Part shown: piece by piece, positions 9,133-17,356 of the stretch
Layout: each line of letters opens with the position of its first letter
Numbering within the stretch: position 1 is the stretch's first letter
Assembly: GCF_031851795.1 (NCBI RefSeq)
Contig: NZ_CP134696.1
Span: forward strand, 7,474,911 to 7,538,910
DNA: 64,000 nucleotides
Source: Pontibacter sp. G13
GTDB taxonomy: Bacteria > Bacteroidota > Bacteroidia > J057
Reading direction: 5' to 3'
The notes under the pieces: model-generated
Databases searched by the model: none
What the model saw: only the letters and a program-made list of their open reading frames with translations
What the model was told of the DNA's origin: nothing
Translations under genes and position numbers: made by a program

Positions 9133-9141
9133 GGTACCCAT

Positions 9142-9504
9142 CTATCCTTTTCGTTTTTTTCTCCGTTTCTTTCCTTCTGGACATTTTAGTTTCCGATACC
9201 ACCTTTGGTAGTCTTCAACCAATTGGTCATTAGAATTCCAATATATCCCTAATTCACCATATTCCCAGTGGGGAGCTTTTCCGGTAATCTCCCACAGAAT
9301 TTCTCCGTAAAAAACATAACATATTCCTGGTATATTTTCACTCCTAGTCAAGACCCATTCTATTTTCTGACAATGGGTTATTGTTGTGTCTACAATAATA
9401 TGACAAGGAAACATACCGTCACATTTTTCACAGTCTTGGGAATAAACCACCCCTTTGAAAAAAAAGAGGGCAAAGAGAATAGTACAAATCAACTTTAGCT
9501 TCAT
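9142..9504 (-). CDS. Small secreted protein, unknown
   Basis: 120 residues with a signal peptide (MKLKLICTILFALFFFKGVVYSQ), four cysteines in the first third of the mature part, and a strongly basic end (KKRRKKRKG). The C-terminal part (YGELGIYW...YQRWYRKLKC) resembles the end of the protein at 11597-11992 (FGIWF...YRKWYRRLDC), so the two appear to be divergent paralogs in this accessory region. No known family recognised. Confidence 0.6.
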   Translation of the reverse strand: MKLKLICTILFALFFFKGVVYSQDCEKCDGMFPCHIIVDTTITHCQKIEWVLTRSENIPGICYVFYGEILWEITGKAPHWEYGELGIYWNSNDQLVEDYQRWYRKLKCPEGKKRRKKRKG

Positions 9505-9528
9505 TTTTTTATTGTTTGGATAATAATC

Positions 9529-10469
9529 CTATGGATTTATTGGTTCAGCAGCACTTTGTTCTTCTTTTGTCTCTTCAAAAATTATAGGCCCTTTGATTCC
9601 AAAAGATCCGTCTTCCTTAAAATAGACTTTTGGGTCTATTACTTTTTGCGTAGAGATTATGATGGGTTCATGAGTAGGACTGAAAGTTACAAATGAAAGG
9701 TAAGCTTCATAGGTAGCACCTTCACCCTCACCTATTTTCCTCATATGAAAAATTTCTGCCATGAGAGTAACTCCGTCAGGCTGCAAATCGCTTCCGAAGG
9801 GGATGGGGAACACTGGGTTGATATACTTTTCTAATAATCCCCAAGGATTTCAATTCTAACAATCAGATAATGAGGGTCTTCCAGCTCAATCATCTCGCAA
9901 TCGCAGTCATGGGTCAATACGTTCGAAATATGTATGGGAGTAATATAAGGAGGAATCTCTGCGAAAATGATTCTCGCGGAAAATGAATAAAACCCAATCT
10001 CTGTTCTCTTGGAGAGTGTGCACACACAGTTTTTCTTTACTTTTTTCTTCTTGAATTTCTTTAACTGTGAATTTGTGAATACATCCTCAAAGTAAACCAA
10101 GCTATCATCAAGGAAAAGTTTACATAGATCATCTCGGAGCATAGGACTATTAATCAAGTTATTGACCGTATCTGTATTCTCATGCAGAATATGAAATACG
10201 CCCGCCTGATAACAGGCATAAGAATTGATTTCTGATCATGCTTTTACGATAAGCGGAGCCCTGAAGTCAGCGCGGTATGTTGCTGCGTGTCCATATTCAA
10301 GAAAAAATATCCCCTCCAACGTGTCAGTTTCTTGCAAAGGGATACCTCCTAAAATAGTGGTTAAAGCCCCGACATCGTGGTTGCCGAGAGGAGCGTACTT
10401 CATCACTTGGGCATTTAGGCCTGATTGTGATGTCGCAATACAAAACAGAATTATTATCCAGCTTCTCAT
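9529..10469 (-). pseudogene. Broken secreted-protein gene (one nonsense codon, one frameshift)
   Basis: Three consecutive minus-strand pieces read as one protein of about 310 residues. Piece 1 (10469-10239) begins with a signal peptide MRSWIIILFCIATSQSGLNAQ and hits an in-frame TGA at 10238-10236. The same frame then stays open from 10235 to a TAG at 9831. A third piece in the next frame overlaps it (open from about 9842) and runs to 9529 (reads GLLEKYINPVFPIPFGSDL). The frame change lies in AATCCTTGGGGATTAT and a single lost G in the G-run would explain it. Two independent lesions argue for decay rather than recoding. The original function is not recognised. Confidence 0.7.
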
Positions 10470-10536
10470 CTGATTGTGTTTCGATTATCTGAATCATTTA
10501 TGATGTTCATGGTGTTTTCAGCAGTATTTAGACCGA

Positions 10537-11013
10537 CTATTTTAGCGAATGGATCTCAAATAGGTCCATATCACGCCTTCTCAAGCACGGGTCACAGATC
10601 ATTTCTCCACTTGTATAATCTTCCTTCCTGATTAGTTCTCCATTTTCTGAATAGAATGTCCATATTCCCGATTCTCTTCCATTGTGGAACTGGACGCTGT
10701 ACTCAATGAGCCCATTGTCCCAGAAACGAATAAGTCTTACAATGGGATTGCCATTGACTTTAACAAAACCACCAAATCCCATATTTACATAATTTCCATC
10801 GGCTACAAATATTTGATAATTAGGAGACCGATCCGAATCAGAAAGACCATAAGAAAATATTTCTATTCGGTAAAACCGAATATCTCCATACCTATTTTTT
10901 AGGTGATGTGCCTTAGTGCTGTCGAAGGATTGTTCAAGGAATCCTTGAGACAGAACCCCTTTGGGGTACCCATTTGCTATTAGTGCCATAATGGCAATGA
11001 TGATCAATCTCAT
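10537..11013 (-). CDS. Secreted MORN_2/YwqK-like small protein, copy 1
   Basis: 158 residues: signal peptide MRLIIIAIMALIANGYPKG, then a variable middle and a C-terminal motif pair (FWDNGLIEYSVQFHNGRESG and FYSENGELIRKEDYTSG) typical of MORN_2-type repeats found in YwqK-family proteins. It is paralogous to 20393-20857: the first 20 residues and the last 50 are nearly the same while the middle is diverged. The 5' end and about 200 bp upstream lie in the 301-bp duplicated segment. The YwqK 'antitoxin' label is an annotation tradition; no toxin gene is seen here. Confidence 0.7.
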   Translation of the reverse strand: MRLIIIAIMALIANGYPKGVLSQGFLEQSFDSTKAHHLKNRYGDIRFYRIEIFSYGLSDSDRSPNYQIFVADGNYVNMGFGGFVKVNGNPIVRLIRFWDNGLIEYSVQFHNGRESGIWTFYSENGELIRKEDYTSGEMICDPCLRRRDMDLFEIHSLK

Positions 11014-11219
11014 GGTTTTGGATATTTAATGGTTACTTTTCGATCTGGTTTTCTCTGCACTTCGGTAGTGGCTTGGCCTGACTTTCGCCTCATTCAGATA
11101 TTTCTAAGTTTCGAGTTTTTGAGTCATTTGTATTAGAATGTTCTTGAGCAGCATTTGCCCTATTTTCGGGGGGATTTTTATTGTAGGCATTTATCCTTTC
11201 CTCTTGGTGAGCCGAATTG
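10919..11219. repeat. 301-bp duplicated segment H, copy 1
   Basis: Aligns without gaps to 20763-21063 (constant offset 9844) with few mismatches. It covers the signal-peptide end of the MORN_2-like gene and its upstream region. The similarity continues into repeat A on both sides, so a larger unit (gene plus about 500 bp) was duplicated. Confidence 0.85.
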
Positions 11220-11263
11220 TTCACGCGCCAGCGCAATTGCCGAAATCCGCCGCGCCGTCAAAG

Positions 11264-11387
11264 GGTCAAAGATCCTGCCCTGCGGGCGCCCAACCTACGA
11301 CTCCCCTTGTTGTAAGGGTGAGATCCCGTATAAATTTCCCGGCCGCACGGGTTCCATCGGTTCGAAATTTTACGGGATGACGGAGTT
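11264..11387. repeat. Intergenic repeat A, partial copy 1
   Basis: Contains the core TCAAAGATCCTGCCCT, CGACTCCCCTTGTTG, GATCCCGTATAAATTTCCC and TTCGAAATTTTACGGGATGA. The last two segments form an inverted repeat (ATCCCGTA-TAAATTTC against GAAATTTTACGGGAT). The same core recurs at 13591-13770, 21140-21360 and in the array at 22005-22670. Confidence 0.85.
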
Positions 11388-11400
11388 AGATATAGTGGGA

Positions 11401-11588
11401 GCCGGATTACGCGCGGGTCAGCGCACCGGACGAAATCCGCCTCAGCGTCAAACATGCGTCATGCCGGACAAGCGCTCCCGCCCATGATAGGCTGGGGAAG
11501 AGGTTCCCGAGTTTTCATGGAAGTTAGGAGGAGCCATGCGCAGATCCGGTATCTCATGTATCGTGCATGCCGGGACTTGTCTTGTTTG
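11401..11588. repeat. Intergenic repeat B, copy 2
   Basis: Same element as 8680-8868, placed directly after a repeat A fragment. Together with segments H and A it fills the 580 bp without a gene between 11014 and 11596. Confidence 0.8.
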
Positions 11589-11596
11589 ATGAAAAC

Positions 11597-11992
11597 TCAG
11601 TTATGTATGGCTCCCAATAGGGCTAGTTTCTTTTTGCAGTCCAAGCGTCTGTACCATTTCCGATACATTTTCCGGATATCTGAAAACCATATCCCAAACT
11701 CACTGGGTCGATCCATTTTTCCCCAAACTCCAGTGGATATGGCCAATTCAAATGTAAACTCTTTTAACTTCCCTTCACATTGGATAGAATCATTGCGAAT
11801 GAGCAAGTCCAGTTTTTCGCAATCTGATGCCGTGCTGTCATATAAAATATCGCAGAAAGTCATAACATCTTCAATTTCTGATAAGTACAGGCTATCAGGC
11901 TGTTGGGCCTGTATGACTGCCCCGGCGCAAAGGAAATGGGCAGCAAGGAGGAATTGCACGAAGTGTTTTGTGATTGTTGAGGAGTAATTCAT
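11597..11992 (-). CDS. Small secreted protein, unknown
   Basis: 131 residues. Hydrophobic N-terminus (FVQFLLAAHFLCAGAVIQAQ) consistent with a signal peptide. The C-terminal FGIWF...MYRKWYRRLDC resembles the end of the protein at 9142-9504. No recognised family. It is one of several short exported proteins between the intergenic repeats. Confidence 0.55.
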   Translation of the reverse strand: MNYSSTITKHFVQFLLAAHFLCAGAVIQAQQPDSLYLSEIEDVMTFCDILYDSTASDCEKLDLLIRNDSIQCEGKLKEFTFELAISTGVWGKMDRPSEFGIWFSDIRKMYRKWYRRLDCKKKLALLGAIHN

Positions 11993-12064
11993 GACGCTCG
12001 TTCAATAAGTCGTAAATATTAGTTTCTTCCTTCGGAGTATGTTTGCCTTCATTTTCAAGTAAGC

Positions 12065-12790
12065 CTAAGGCTCTAGTCCCAACTTGTCCCATACCACACT
12101 GTCTGCAGTCAGTTCATTTTGAGAGGCAAAGGATTTCAGGCATTCAAGCTCCTCTGAGGCGGGATCAACCCATAATGGATTACCGGAAATGGTCAGTCTG
12201 TTCAAACTATCCAGCCTACATACCGGGATGCTCAGTACGCCAAGGTTATTGTAGGCGAGGCTCAAGTCCTCCAATGCGGACAAGTTTTGTAAATGGGTAA
12301 TGTGTGTAATGTCAGACCTGTTTACCGTCAATTGACGAAGCTGTGAGGGAAACCACTTTCCATCAATCGTATCTGAAAGGTTGGTACCCGAAAAACTGAC
12401 TCCCCATAGGTTGGTCAGCGAGGACAGATCTGGTATTTCCTCCAATGCAGAATTATAGATACTTAAGGACCATAGCAAAGGAAACCGTCTTACGATTGAG
12501 ATCTCTCGGACCTTGCAGTTAATAAGCTTTAATCCTTTTAGTCCGGAAAGGGTGGCAATTTCTTGCGGGAGCGTTTCTCCTGAATAGCCTTCCAAATCAA
12601 TTCCAGTCACCTTACCTTGAGATTTTTGGAATGAGAGACTTCCATCGACAAAATGCTCATCCTCCGCCAATATCTGGAAAAAGCTCCTGTCAGGATCTTC
12701 AGGGCTGCCACAGCCCCATATCCCTGCGGTAAGAAGACAGGCAACCAAAAATGGCCTTTGAAAAAATCTGGTAGAAGTTGTTGAGCGCAT
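12065..12790 (-). CDS. Leucine-rich-repeat lipoprotein, copy 1
   Basis: 241 residues from the ATG at 12790 (an in-frame start at 12820 would overlap the upstream gene). Lipobox LTAGIWGCG predicts a lipid-anchored envelope protein. It then carries about seven degenerate LRR units (for example LPQEIATLSGLKGLKLINC and LSALEDLSLAYNNLGVL). Clear paralog of the upstream gene (both have DEHF..GSLS and a similar repeat order), 20 bp downstream of it, so a tandem duplication in one operon. LRR folds bind proteins; the partner is unknown. Confidence 0.75.
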   Translation of the reverse strand: MRSTTSTRFFQRPFLVACLLTAGIWGCGSPEDPDRSFFQILAEDEHFVDGSLSFQKSQGKVTGIDLEGYSGETLPQEIATLSGLKGLKLINCKVREISIVRRFPLLWSLSIYNSALEEIPDLSSLTNLWGVSFSGTNLSDTIDGKWFPSQLRQLTVNRSDITHITHLQNLSALEDLSLAYNNLGVLSIPVCRLDSLNRLTISGNPLWVDPASEELECLKSFASQNELTADSVVWDKLGLEP

Positions 12791-12810
12791 AATTAAGAAT
12801 AAAGGAATTT

Positions 12811-13584
12811 TCAGTACCACTGGGGCTGCAGGGCCTTTTGATCCGTTATGAATACGGGATGCTCCATGTCGGAGGGATCTAGAGAACTAAGATTTTTTAG
12901 ACATCGGAAATCCAACGTATCCACTGATCCGAAGGGGTTACCCTCAATGTTGAGCGACCACAAACTGTTCAAAGCACAATACGCTTCAGGAAAATCGGCT
13001 AGTTGACAATCAGTAATCGCAAGCATTTTCAGATTCTCTAAATGGTTTAGATGAATGATATATTTAATCGGCGATTCCCTGATTATCAGGGAGGTTATGT
13101 TTGGGTTGAACCTACGAGCATCAACGGTGTCCTGTATCTGGGTTGAGGAAAATACTACATGATTAAGGGCTGGCATAGCACCAAGATTGGGCATTTTCTC
13201 CAGGGGTGTTCCTGAAACGATGACTGATTCGAGAGTAATCAATTGTTCGATGATGGATAGTGTTTTTAGTTTGCTTGTAGCGATCTCCAAATGTCTGATG
13301 CTATCCAAAGCCCCGATTTCTATAGGCAAAGCCTCACCTTGGTAATCCTTCAGAGACAAAGAGGTGATATGGCCATCTTGGATTTTGATGGACAATGATC
13401 CATTTTGGAAATGTTCGTCTTGATCAAGGATATGCAACAATTCTCGATCTCTCGAAATATCAGGGCTACTACAACTTGATAAAACTGAAATGATGAATAT
13501 CAGCCCCAATAGTGCAATTCTAATGAAATAGGGATGATGTGGACTTATGTTCCGCCCTGTCAATATATTCATAAGGTTGGTCAT
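12811..13584 (-). CDS. Leucine-rich-repeat lipoprotein, copy 2
   Basis: 257 residues from ATG 13584 (ATG 13572 and 13605 also possible). The frame stays open up to 13740, but that part is repeat A sequence, so I exclude it. Lipobox IISVLSSCSS near residue 35, then degenerate LRRs (LPIEIGALDSIRHLEIATSK and LENLKMLAITDCQLADFP). The in-frame ATG at 13605 lies inside repeat A, so the repeat inserted or recombined right at the 5' end of this gene. Confidence 0.72.
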   Translation of the reverse strand: MTNLMNILTGRNISPHHPYFIRIALLGLIFIISVLSSCSSPDISRDRELLHILDQDEHFQNGSLSIKIQDGHITSLSLKDYQGEALPIEIGALDSIRHLEIATSKLKTLSIIEQLITLESVIVSGTPLEKMPNLGAMPALNHVVFSSTQIQDTVDARRFNPNITSLIIRESPIKYIIHLNHLENLKMLAITDCQLADFPEAYCALNSLWSLNIEGNPFGSVDTLDFRCLKNLSSLDPSDMEHPVFITDQKALQPQWY

Positions 13585-13590
13585 GTTCTC

Positions 13591-13770
13591 GCTCTTGTCG
13601 GGCATTAGAAATACCCGCTTGTGATGTGTCGTCCCTACAGGACTTAGGTCAAAGATCCTGCCCTTTGGGCGCTCAACCTGCGACTCCCCTTGTTGCAAGG
13701 GTGAGATCCCGTATAAATTTCCCGGCTGCACGGGTTCCAAGGCTTCGAAATTTTACGGGATGACGGAGTT
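13591..13770. repeat. Intergenic repeat A, copy 2
   Basis: Nearly complete unit running from GCTCTTGTCGGGCATTAG through GTGATGTGTCGTCCCTACAG, the AGATCCTGCCCTTTGGGCGC core and the hairpin-forming end TTCGAAATTTTACGGGATGA. It sits between the LRR operon and the large surface-protein operon. Confidence 0.85.
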
Positions 13771-13807
13771 GATTAAGCTGGATAGGCATCGTATGCCAAG
13801 TCCCCAA

Positions 13808-13845
13808 CAACAATCCCCGAACGCGCAAGCGTTCGGGGATTGTTG
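13808..13845. repeat. Perfect 16-bp inverted repeat (hairpin), probable 3' end of the CHU_C operon
   Basis: Arms 13808-13823 and 13830-13845 pair perfectly with loop CGCAAG, 16 bp beyond the stop of the minus-strand gene. There is no U-tract, as in the hairpins at 9092 and 20190. Confidence 0.75.
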
Positions 13846-13861
13846 ATTGTGGAAGGGGGGG

Positions 13862-16800
13862 CTACCGAATCAATGTCATGACCCCGCTGATGACCCGTGT
13901 GGTTCCATCTTCCAGCCCGAAATCGAGGATCCAGGCATATGCGCCCTGGGGGAGGGGAGCGCCGCCATGGGTTCCATCCCAGACTGCCGAGGGATCCTGT
14001 GTGGAGAAGAGCAGCTGACCATTTCGTGCGAAGACCTGCCACCGGTACCGGGTGAATGGGCAGCCGCCGTGGATCGGGGAAATGGTCTCGTTGGGTCCGT
14101 CCCCGTTGGGGGAGAAGGCATTGGGGACCGTGATGGGACAACCACATGGGATTCGGCGGATCAGGAGGGTGTCGGCATCGGTCCCGCATTCATTCCATGC
14201 GCTGGCCCACACGGGTCCGGGCGCTTCCCAGAGGAAGTATTCGCCCCCCGATCCGTCCGGCCATGTGATGGCATCGGAGGACCATGCACGTACGCGTACG
14301 GGTGTGTCCTCGCAGGCGACGGAATCGCCTTCCAGCCGGATCTCGGGCTGCGCACCTGGATGGAGGAAGCGTTCGTCCGAGGCAGATCCGCAAACCGAAC
14401 GGAGGACCACATGCAGATACCCCGGATTCCGGATGGTCCGGATCCCCCCGGAGAATCCATCCGCCCATTCGTAGGAGGCCCCTTCCATGCGGACATCGAA
14501 GAGGATGGAATCTCCCGGGCAGAGTACGGAATCGGGTCCGAGTTCGACTACCGGTCGGGGCAGTCCTTCCAGGATCAGTGTATCGGAGGCGGTCGCGCAT
14601 GCGGTGGAAACCGCCACCCAGTAGGTGCCCCCTTCGGTGAATTCCCGGCGGGGTTCCGTGGTTCCGTCCTCCCATCGGTACGAGGCGGATGCCTGCGCGA
14701 CATCCACGATCCTCACGCTCCCCCCGCAAATGGCCTTGTCGGGTCCGAGCTCCGCGACCGGCGCGGGGGCATATCCGATGTTGATCCGTGCACTGTCCAT
14801 GCAATGCAGGTTGGCGGTCCAGACGGAGTAGGTCCCGGCGGCGTCCACCCTGTATGAACCTCCGCCGGAACCGTCCCCCCAGCGGATGTCCTGTCCGGGA
14901 ATGGCCGGAGCCAGTTCGAGGGTCTCCCCGAGGCAGAGGGTGGTGTCGTTTCCGAGGAAGGCGACCGGAACGGGAACCCGGGTGATGTCCACCGAGTCGA
15001 GGAATGTCCCGCAGGCGTTGGAAACCGATATGGAGTATGTGCCCGTCGTCCCGACCTCCAGGGAGGCCAGGTCCGATCCATCCTGCCATCGGTAATCCCG
15101 TGCATCCACCATCGGGTCCAGGACCATCGGCTCCCCTTCGCAGGGGAGGCTGTCGGGTCCGAGATCGGGCTCAAGTGGAGTGTTGAATTCCAGCCGCACG
15201 GTGTCTGAGGCACTTCCGCAGAAGTTGGAGAGGGTGAGATGGAAGGTCCCGGTCCATGCCGCGGGGAACCTGCCGCCGGTTGCGCCATTCTGCCAGGCGT
15301 ATTGCGAGAAGCCGTTTCCGGTGAATGCGGTTGCCAGCCAGAGGGTGTCCCCTTCGCAGAGGATGGAGTCCGGGCCGAGGTCCACCCATGGGTCCTCCTC
15401 GAACAGGACGGTCAGGGTGTCGAGGAATGTCCCGCAGAGATTGGCGGCCTCTACGATGTAGGTTCCCTGCTGGGTGACCGAGAGGGTGCTGTCGGTGGAC
15501 CCATCCTGCCACAGGTAGGTTCCGAGATCGATGGATCCGTCCAGGACGATCGTATCCGAGGCGCAGAGCCATCGATCCGGCCCGAGATCGGGAGGTGTGG
15601 GGTCTACCAGCCGTATCTCCACGGTGTCGGTGGCCACGCCACAAACTCCGGAGGACTGTACCCAGTACGTCCCGGACTGCTGGACCGACAGGGTGTCCCA
15701 AAAGGAGCCTGTGGACCAGTTGTGGGAGAGGAGGCTATCGTGCTTGACAGCGAGCTCCAGTGGAGCGTCGGACTGGCAGAGGATGGTATCCGGCCCCAAA
15801 TCCGCCAGAGGCACCGGGTCCACCCAGATGGAGTCCCTGAGGGTGTCGGGTTCGGGGCACCCCTGGTAGATCCATGCCTCTACCTCGTACCAACCGGGAG
15901 TGGAAAAGGCATGGAGGACGGTGTCCCCGAGCAGGGTCGCGGTTGCCCCGTCGGGGAGGGTATCTCCCGGCCACCAACGGATGGAGTCCGGGTGGCGGAC
16001 CGGAAAGTCCAGATGCATGGAAACGGGAACGCCCTCGCATACGGGACTGGAGCCGAGCGATATCTCCCGGGGCATGAAATAGAATGCGGGGAAGTGGGGC
16101 AAGTCGCCATTTGTGCCGTAGGGCCCCATAACGAAGGAGGAATCGGGGATAAACCCGCATCCGGGCCCCGGGATGTCCGGATTGGGGATATTGCCCACGG
16201 TATGGAAGGCACTGGGAATGGGGGTGGTAGCTGGATAGTAGTGCCCGATAAATGGGGAGGCCAGATAAATCCGCCCATCCGGCCCCAGTTGCATGGCCGA
16301 ATAGACCTGGAAAAGATACGTACCGAAGGCCGTCAGGCTGGGAGGATCCTGGTAGATCAGCTGGTTGGAGGCGAGCATCGCTGCCGCAGTGGATTGGGTC
16401 AGGTCGACCTGGTAGACCCTGTCGTAGTTGATATAATATAGTAGGTCCCCGTTGGGCGAGATCTCGATATCGTAGAATATGCCCACGACCCATGGTACGG
16501 GGGGAGGGGGGAATCCGGATACCGAGATCCAATTGGACAGGATGCCGGCGGCATTGTCGAAATCGAACACGTTCAAGATTTGGGACTCCCATTGGGTGAA
16601 TACGATCCGATCCCCCCGGATATTCGCCCGCATTCTGGAATGTACTATTTCTTGGTTTCCTTGTGATATCTGGATATTGAAAGGACTGATTACCGGATTG
16701 GGATCGATCCCATTGGGATCCACCAAGTAGCTGTGCATGTCCCCGGTCGAGGTGTCGCAGGCGACCAGCCAGTAGTCCCTGCCATTGGCATGTTGGACGG

Positions 16801-17356
16801 CGGTGATTCCAGGAGTGGTGGGTTCCATCAGGGAGAAAATGGAATCGGAGACAATTCCCCCGGCACCGCCATTGAGGTTCCGGTCATATATGGCATAGAC
16901 GAGAAACGGCTTTCCATTTTGGTTGGAATCTTGTCTTATGAACGTTGCTGCCAGATAGGCCCGGTCCGGATTGCCGGGGTCGGGGAAGGGCAGGAAGGCC
17001 TGCATAATACCCTCACCGAAAAAATTATAGATTGGCTGGTGAAATTCATTGAAGATGGTGTCCATCCATTCGTAAAGGAGCAGGTTGCCGCATGCGTCCG
17101 AAAGGGAGGTGCTGAAGATGCTTCCTCCCCCGGTCCCTCCCCAAGGATTATTTACCGGATAATGGACGGGGGTGGGATCCCCCTGGTGGAAGGACATGCC
17201 GGAAGTACCATATGCGTACCAATTGTAGGTCTCGGCCTGCCCGAGAACGCTGGATGGGGTTGCCGCCAGCCAGCCGAGGATGAGTATCCCGAGGCATAGG
17301 GGCCTGATGATTCCGGCAGGTCGGGCATCCCGGCCTTTTCCGAAGGTGAGGATCAT
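13862..17356 (-). CDS. Large surface protein with eight PKD/SprB-like repeats and CHU_C (T9SS type B) tail
   Basis: 1164 residues from ATG 17356, whose ATGA overlaps the stop of the upstream gene (ATG 17362 also possible). Signal peptide, then an N-terminal region of about 480 residues resembling surface proteins that begin WYAYG..GMSFHQGDPTPV, then from about 520 to 1070 eight tandem units of about 70 residues, seven beginning like LGPDxxLC (GTYWV and CG motifs inside). The last 95 residues are a gliding-motility-associated C-terminal domain (VPNAFSPNGDGPNE, FARNGQLLFST, LPQGAYAWILDF), the T9SS type B sorting signal. Expected cell-surface adhesin or structural protein. Base composition is clearly G+C richer than the flanks. 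Confidence 0.87.
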   Translation of the reverse strand: MILTFGKGRDARPAGIIRPLCLGILILGWLAATPSSVLGQAETYNWYAYGTSGMSFHQGDPTPVHYPVNNPWGGTGGGSIFSTSLSDACGNLLLYEWMDTIFNEFHQPIYNFFGEGIMQAFLPFPDPGNPDRAYLAATFIRQDSNQNGKPFLVYAIYDRNLNGGAGGIVSDSIFSLMEPTTPGITAVQHANGRDYWLVACDTSTGDMHSYLVDPNGIDPNPVISPFNIQISQGNQEIVHSRMRANIRGDRIVFTQWESQILNVFDFDNAAGILSNWISVSGFPPPPVPWVVGIFYDIEISPNGDLLYYINYDRVYQVDLTQSTAAAMLASNQLIYQDPPSLTAFGTYLFQVYSAMQLGPDGRIYLASPFIGHYYPATTPIPSAFHTVGNIPNPDIPGPGCGFIPDSSFVMGPYGTNGDLPHFPAFYFMPREISLGSSPVCEGVPVSMHLDFPVRHPDSIRWWPGDTLPDGATATLLGDTVLHAFSTPGWYEVEAWIYQGCPEPDTLRDSIWVDPVPLADLGPDTILCQSDAPLELAVKHDSLLSHNWSTGSFWDTLSVQQSGTYWVQSSGVCGVATDTVEIRLVDPTPPDLGPDRWLCASDTIVLDGSIDLGTYLWQDGSTDSTLSVTQQGTYIVEAANLCGTFLDTLTVLFEEDPWVDLGPDSILCEGDTLWLATAFTGNGFSQYAWQNGATGGRFPAAWTGTFHLTLSNFCGSASDTVRLEFNTPLEPDLGPDSLPCEGEPMVLDPMVDARDYRWQDGSDLASLEVGTTGTYSISVSNACGTFLDSVDITRVPVPVAFLGNDTTLCLGETLELAPAIPGQDIRWGDGSGGGSYRVDAAGTYSVWTANLHCMDSARINIGYAPAPVAELGPDKAICGGSVRIVDVAQASASYRWEDGTTEPRREFTEGGTYWVAVSTACATASDTLILEGLPRPVVELGPDSVLCPGDSILFDVRMEGASYEWADGFSGGIRTIRNPGYLHVVLRSVCGSASDERFLHPGAQPEIRLEGDSVACEDTPVRVRAWSSDAITWPDGSGGEYFLWEAPGPVWASAWNECGTDADTLLIRRIPCGCPITVPNAFSPNGDGPNETISPIHGGCPFTRYRWQVFARNGQLLFSTQDPSAVWDGTHGGAPLPQGAYAWILDFGLEDGTTRVISGVMTLIR

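Noticed and set aside
10236..10238. TGA in the broken gene as selenocysteine or programmed read-through.
   Set aside because: No SECIS-like structure was evident, and the frameshift further on points to ordinary decay.
13849..14857. Long plus-strand open frames across 13.8-20 kb (up to about 450 codons).
   Set aside because: They are shadows of the G+C-rich minus-strand genes, which have signal peptides, recognisable domains and an overlap joining them; the plus frames have none.
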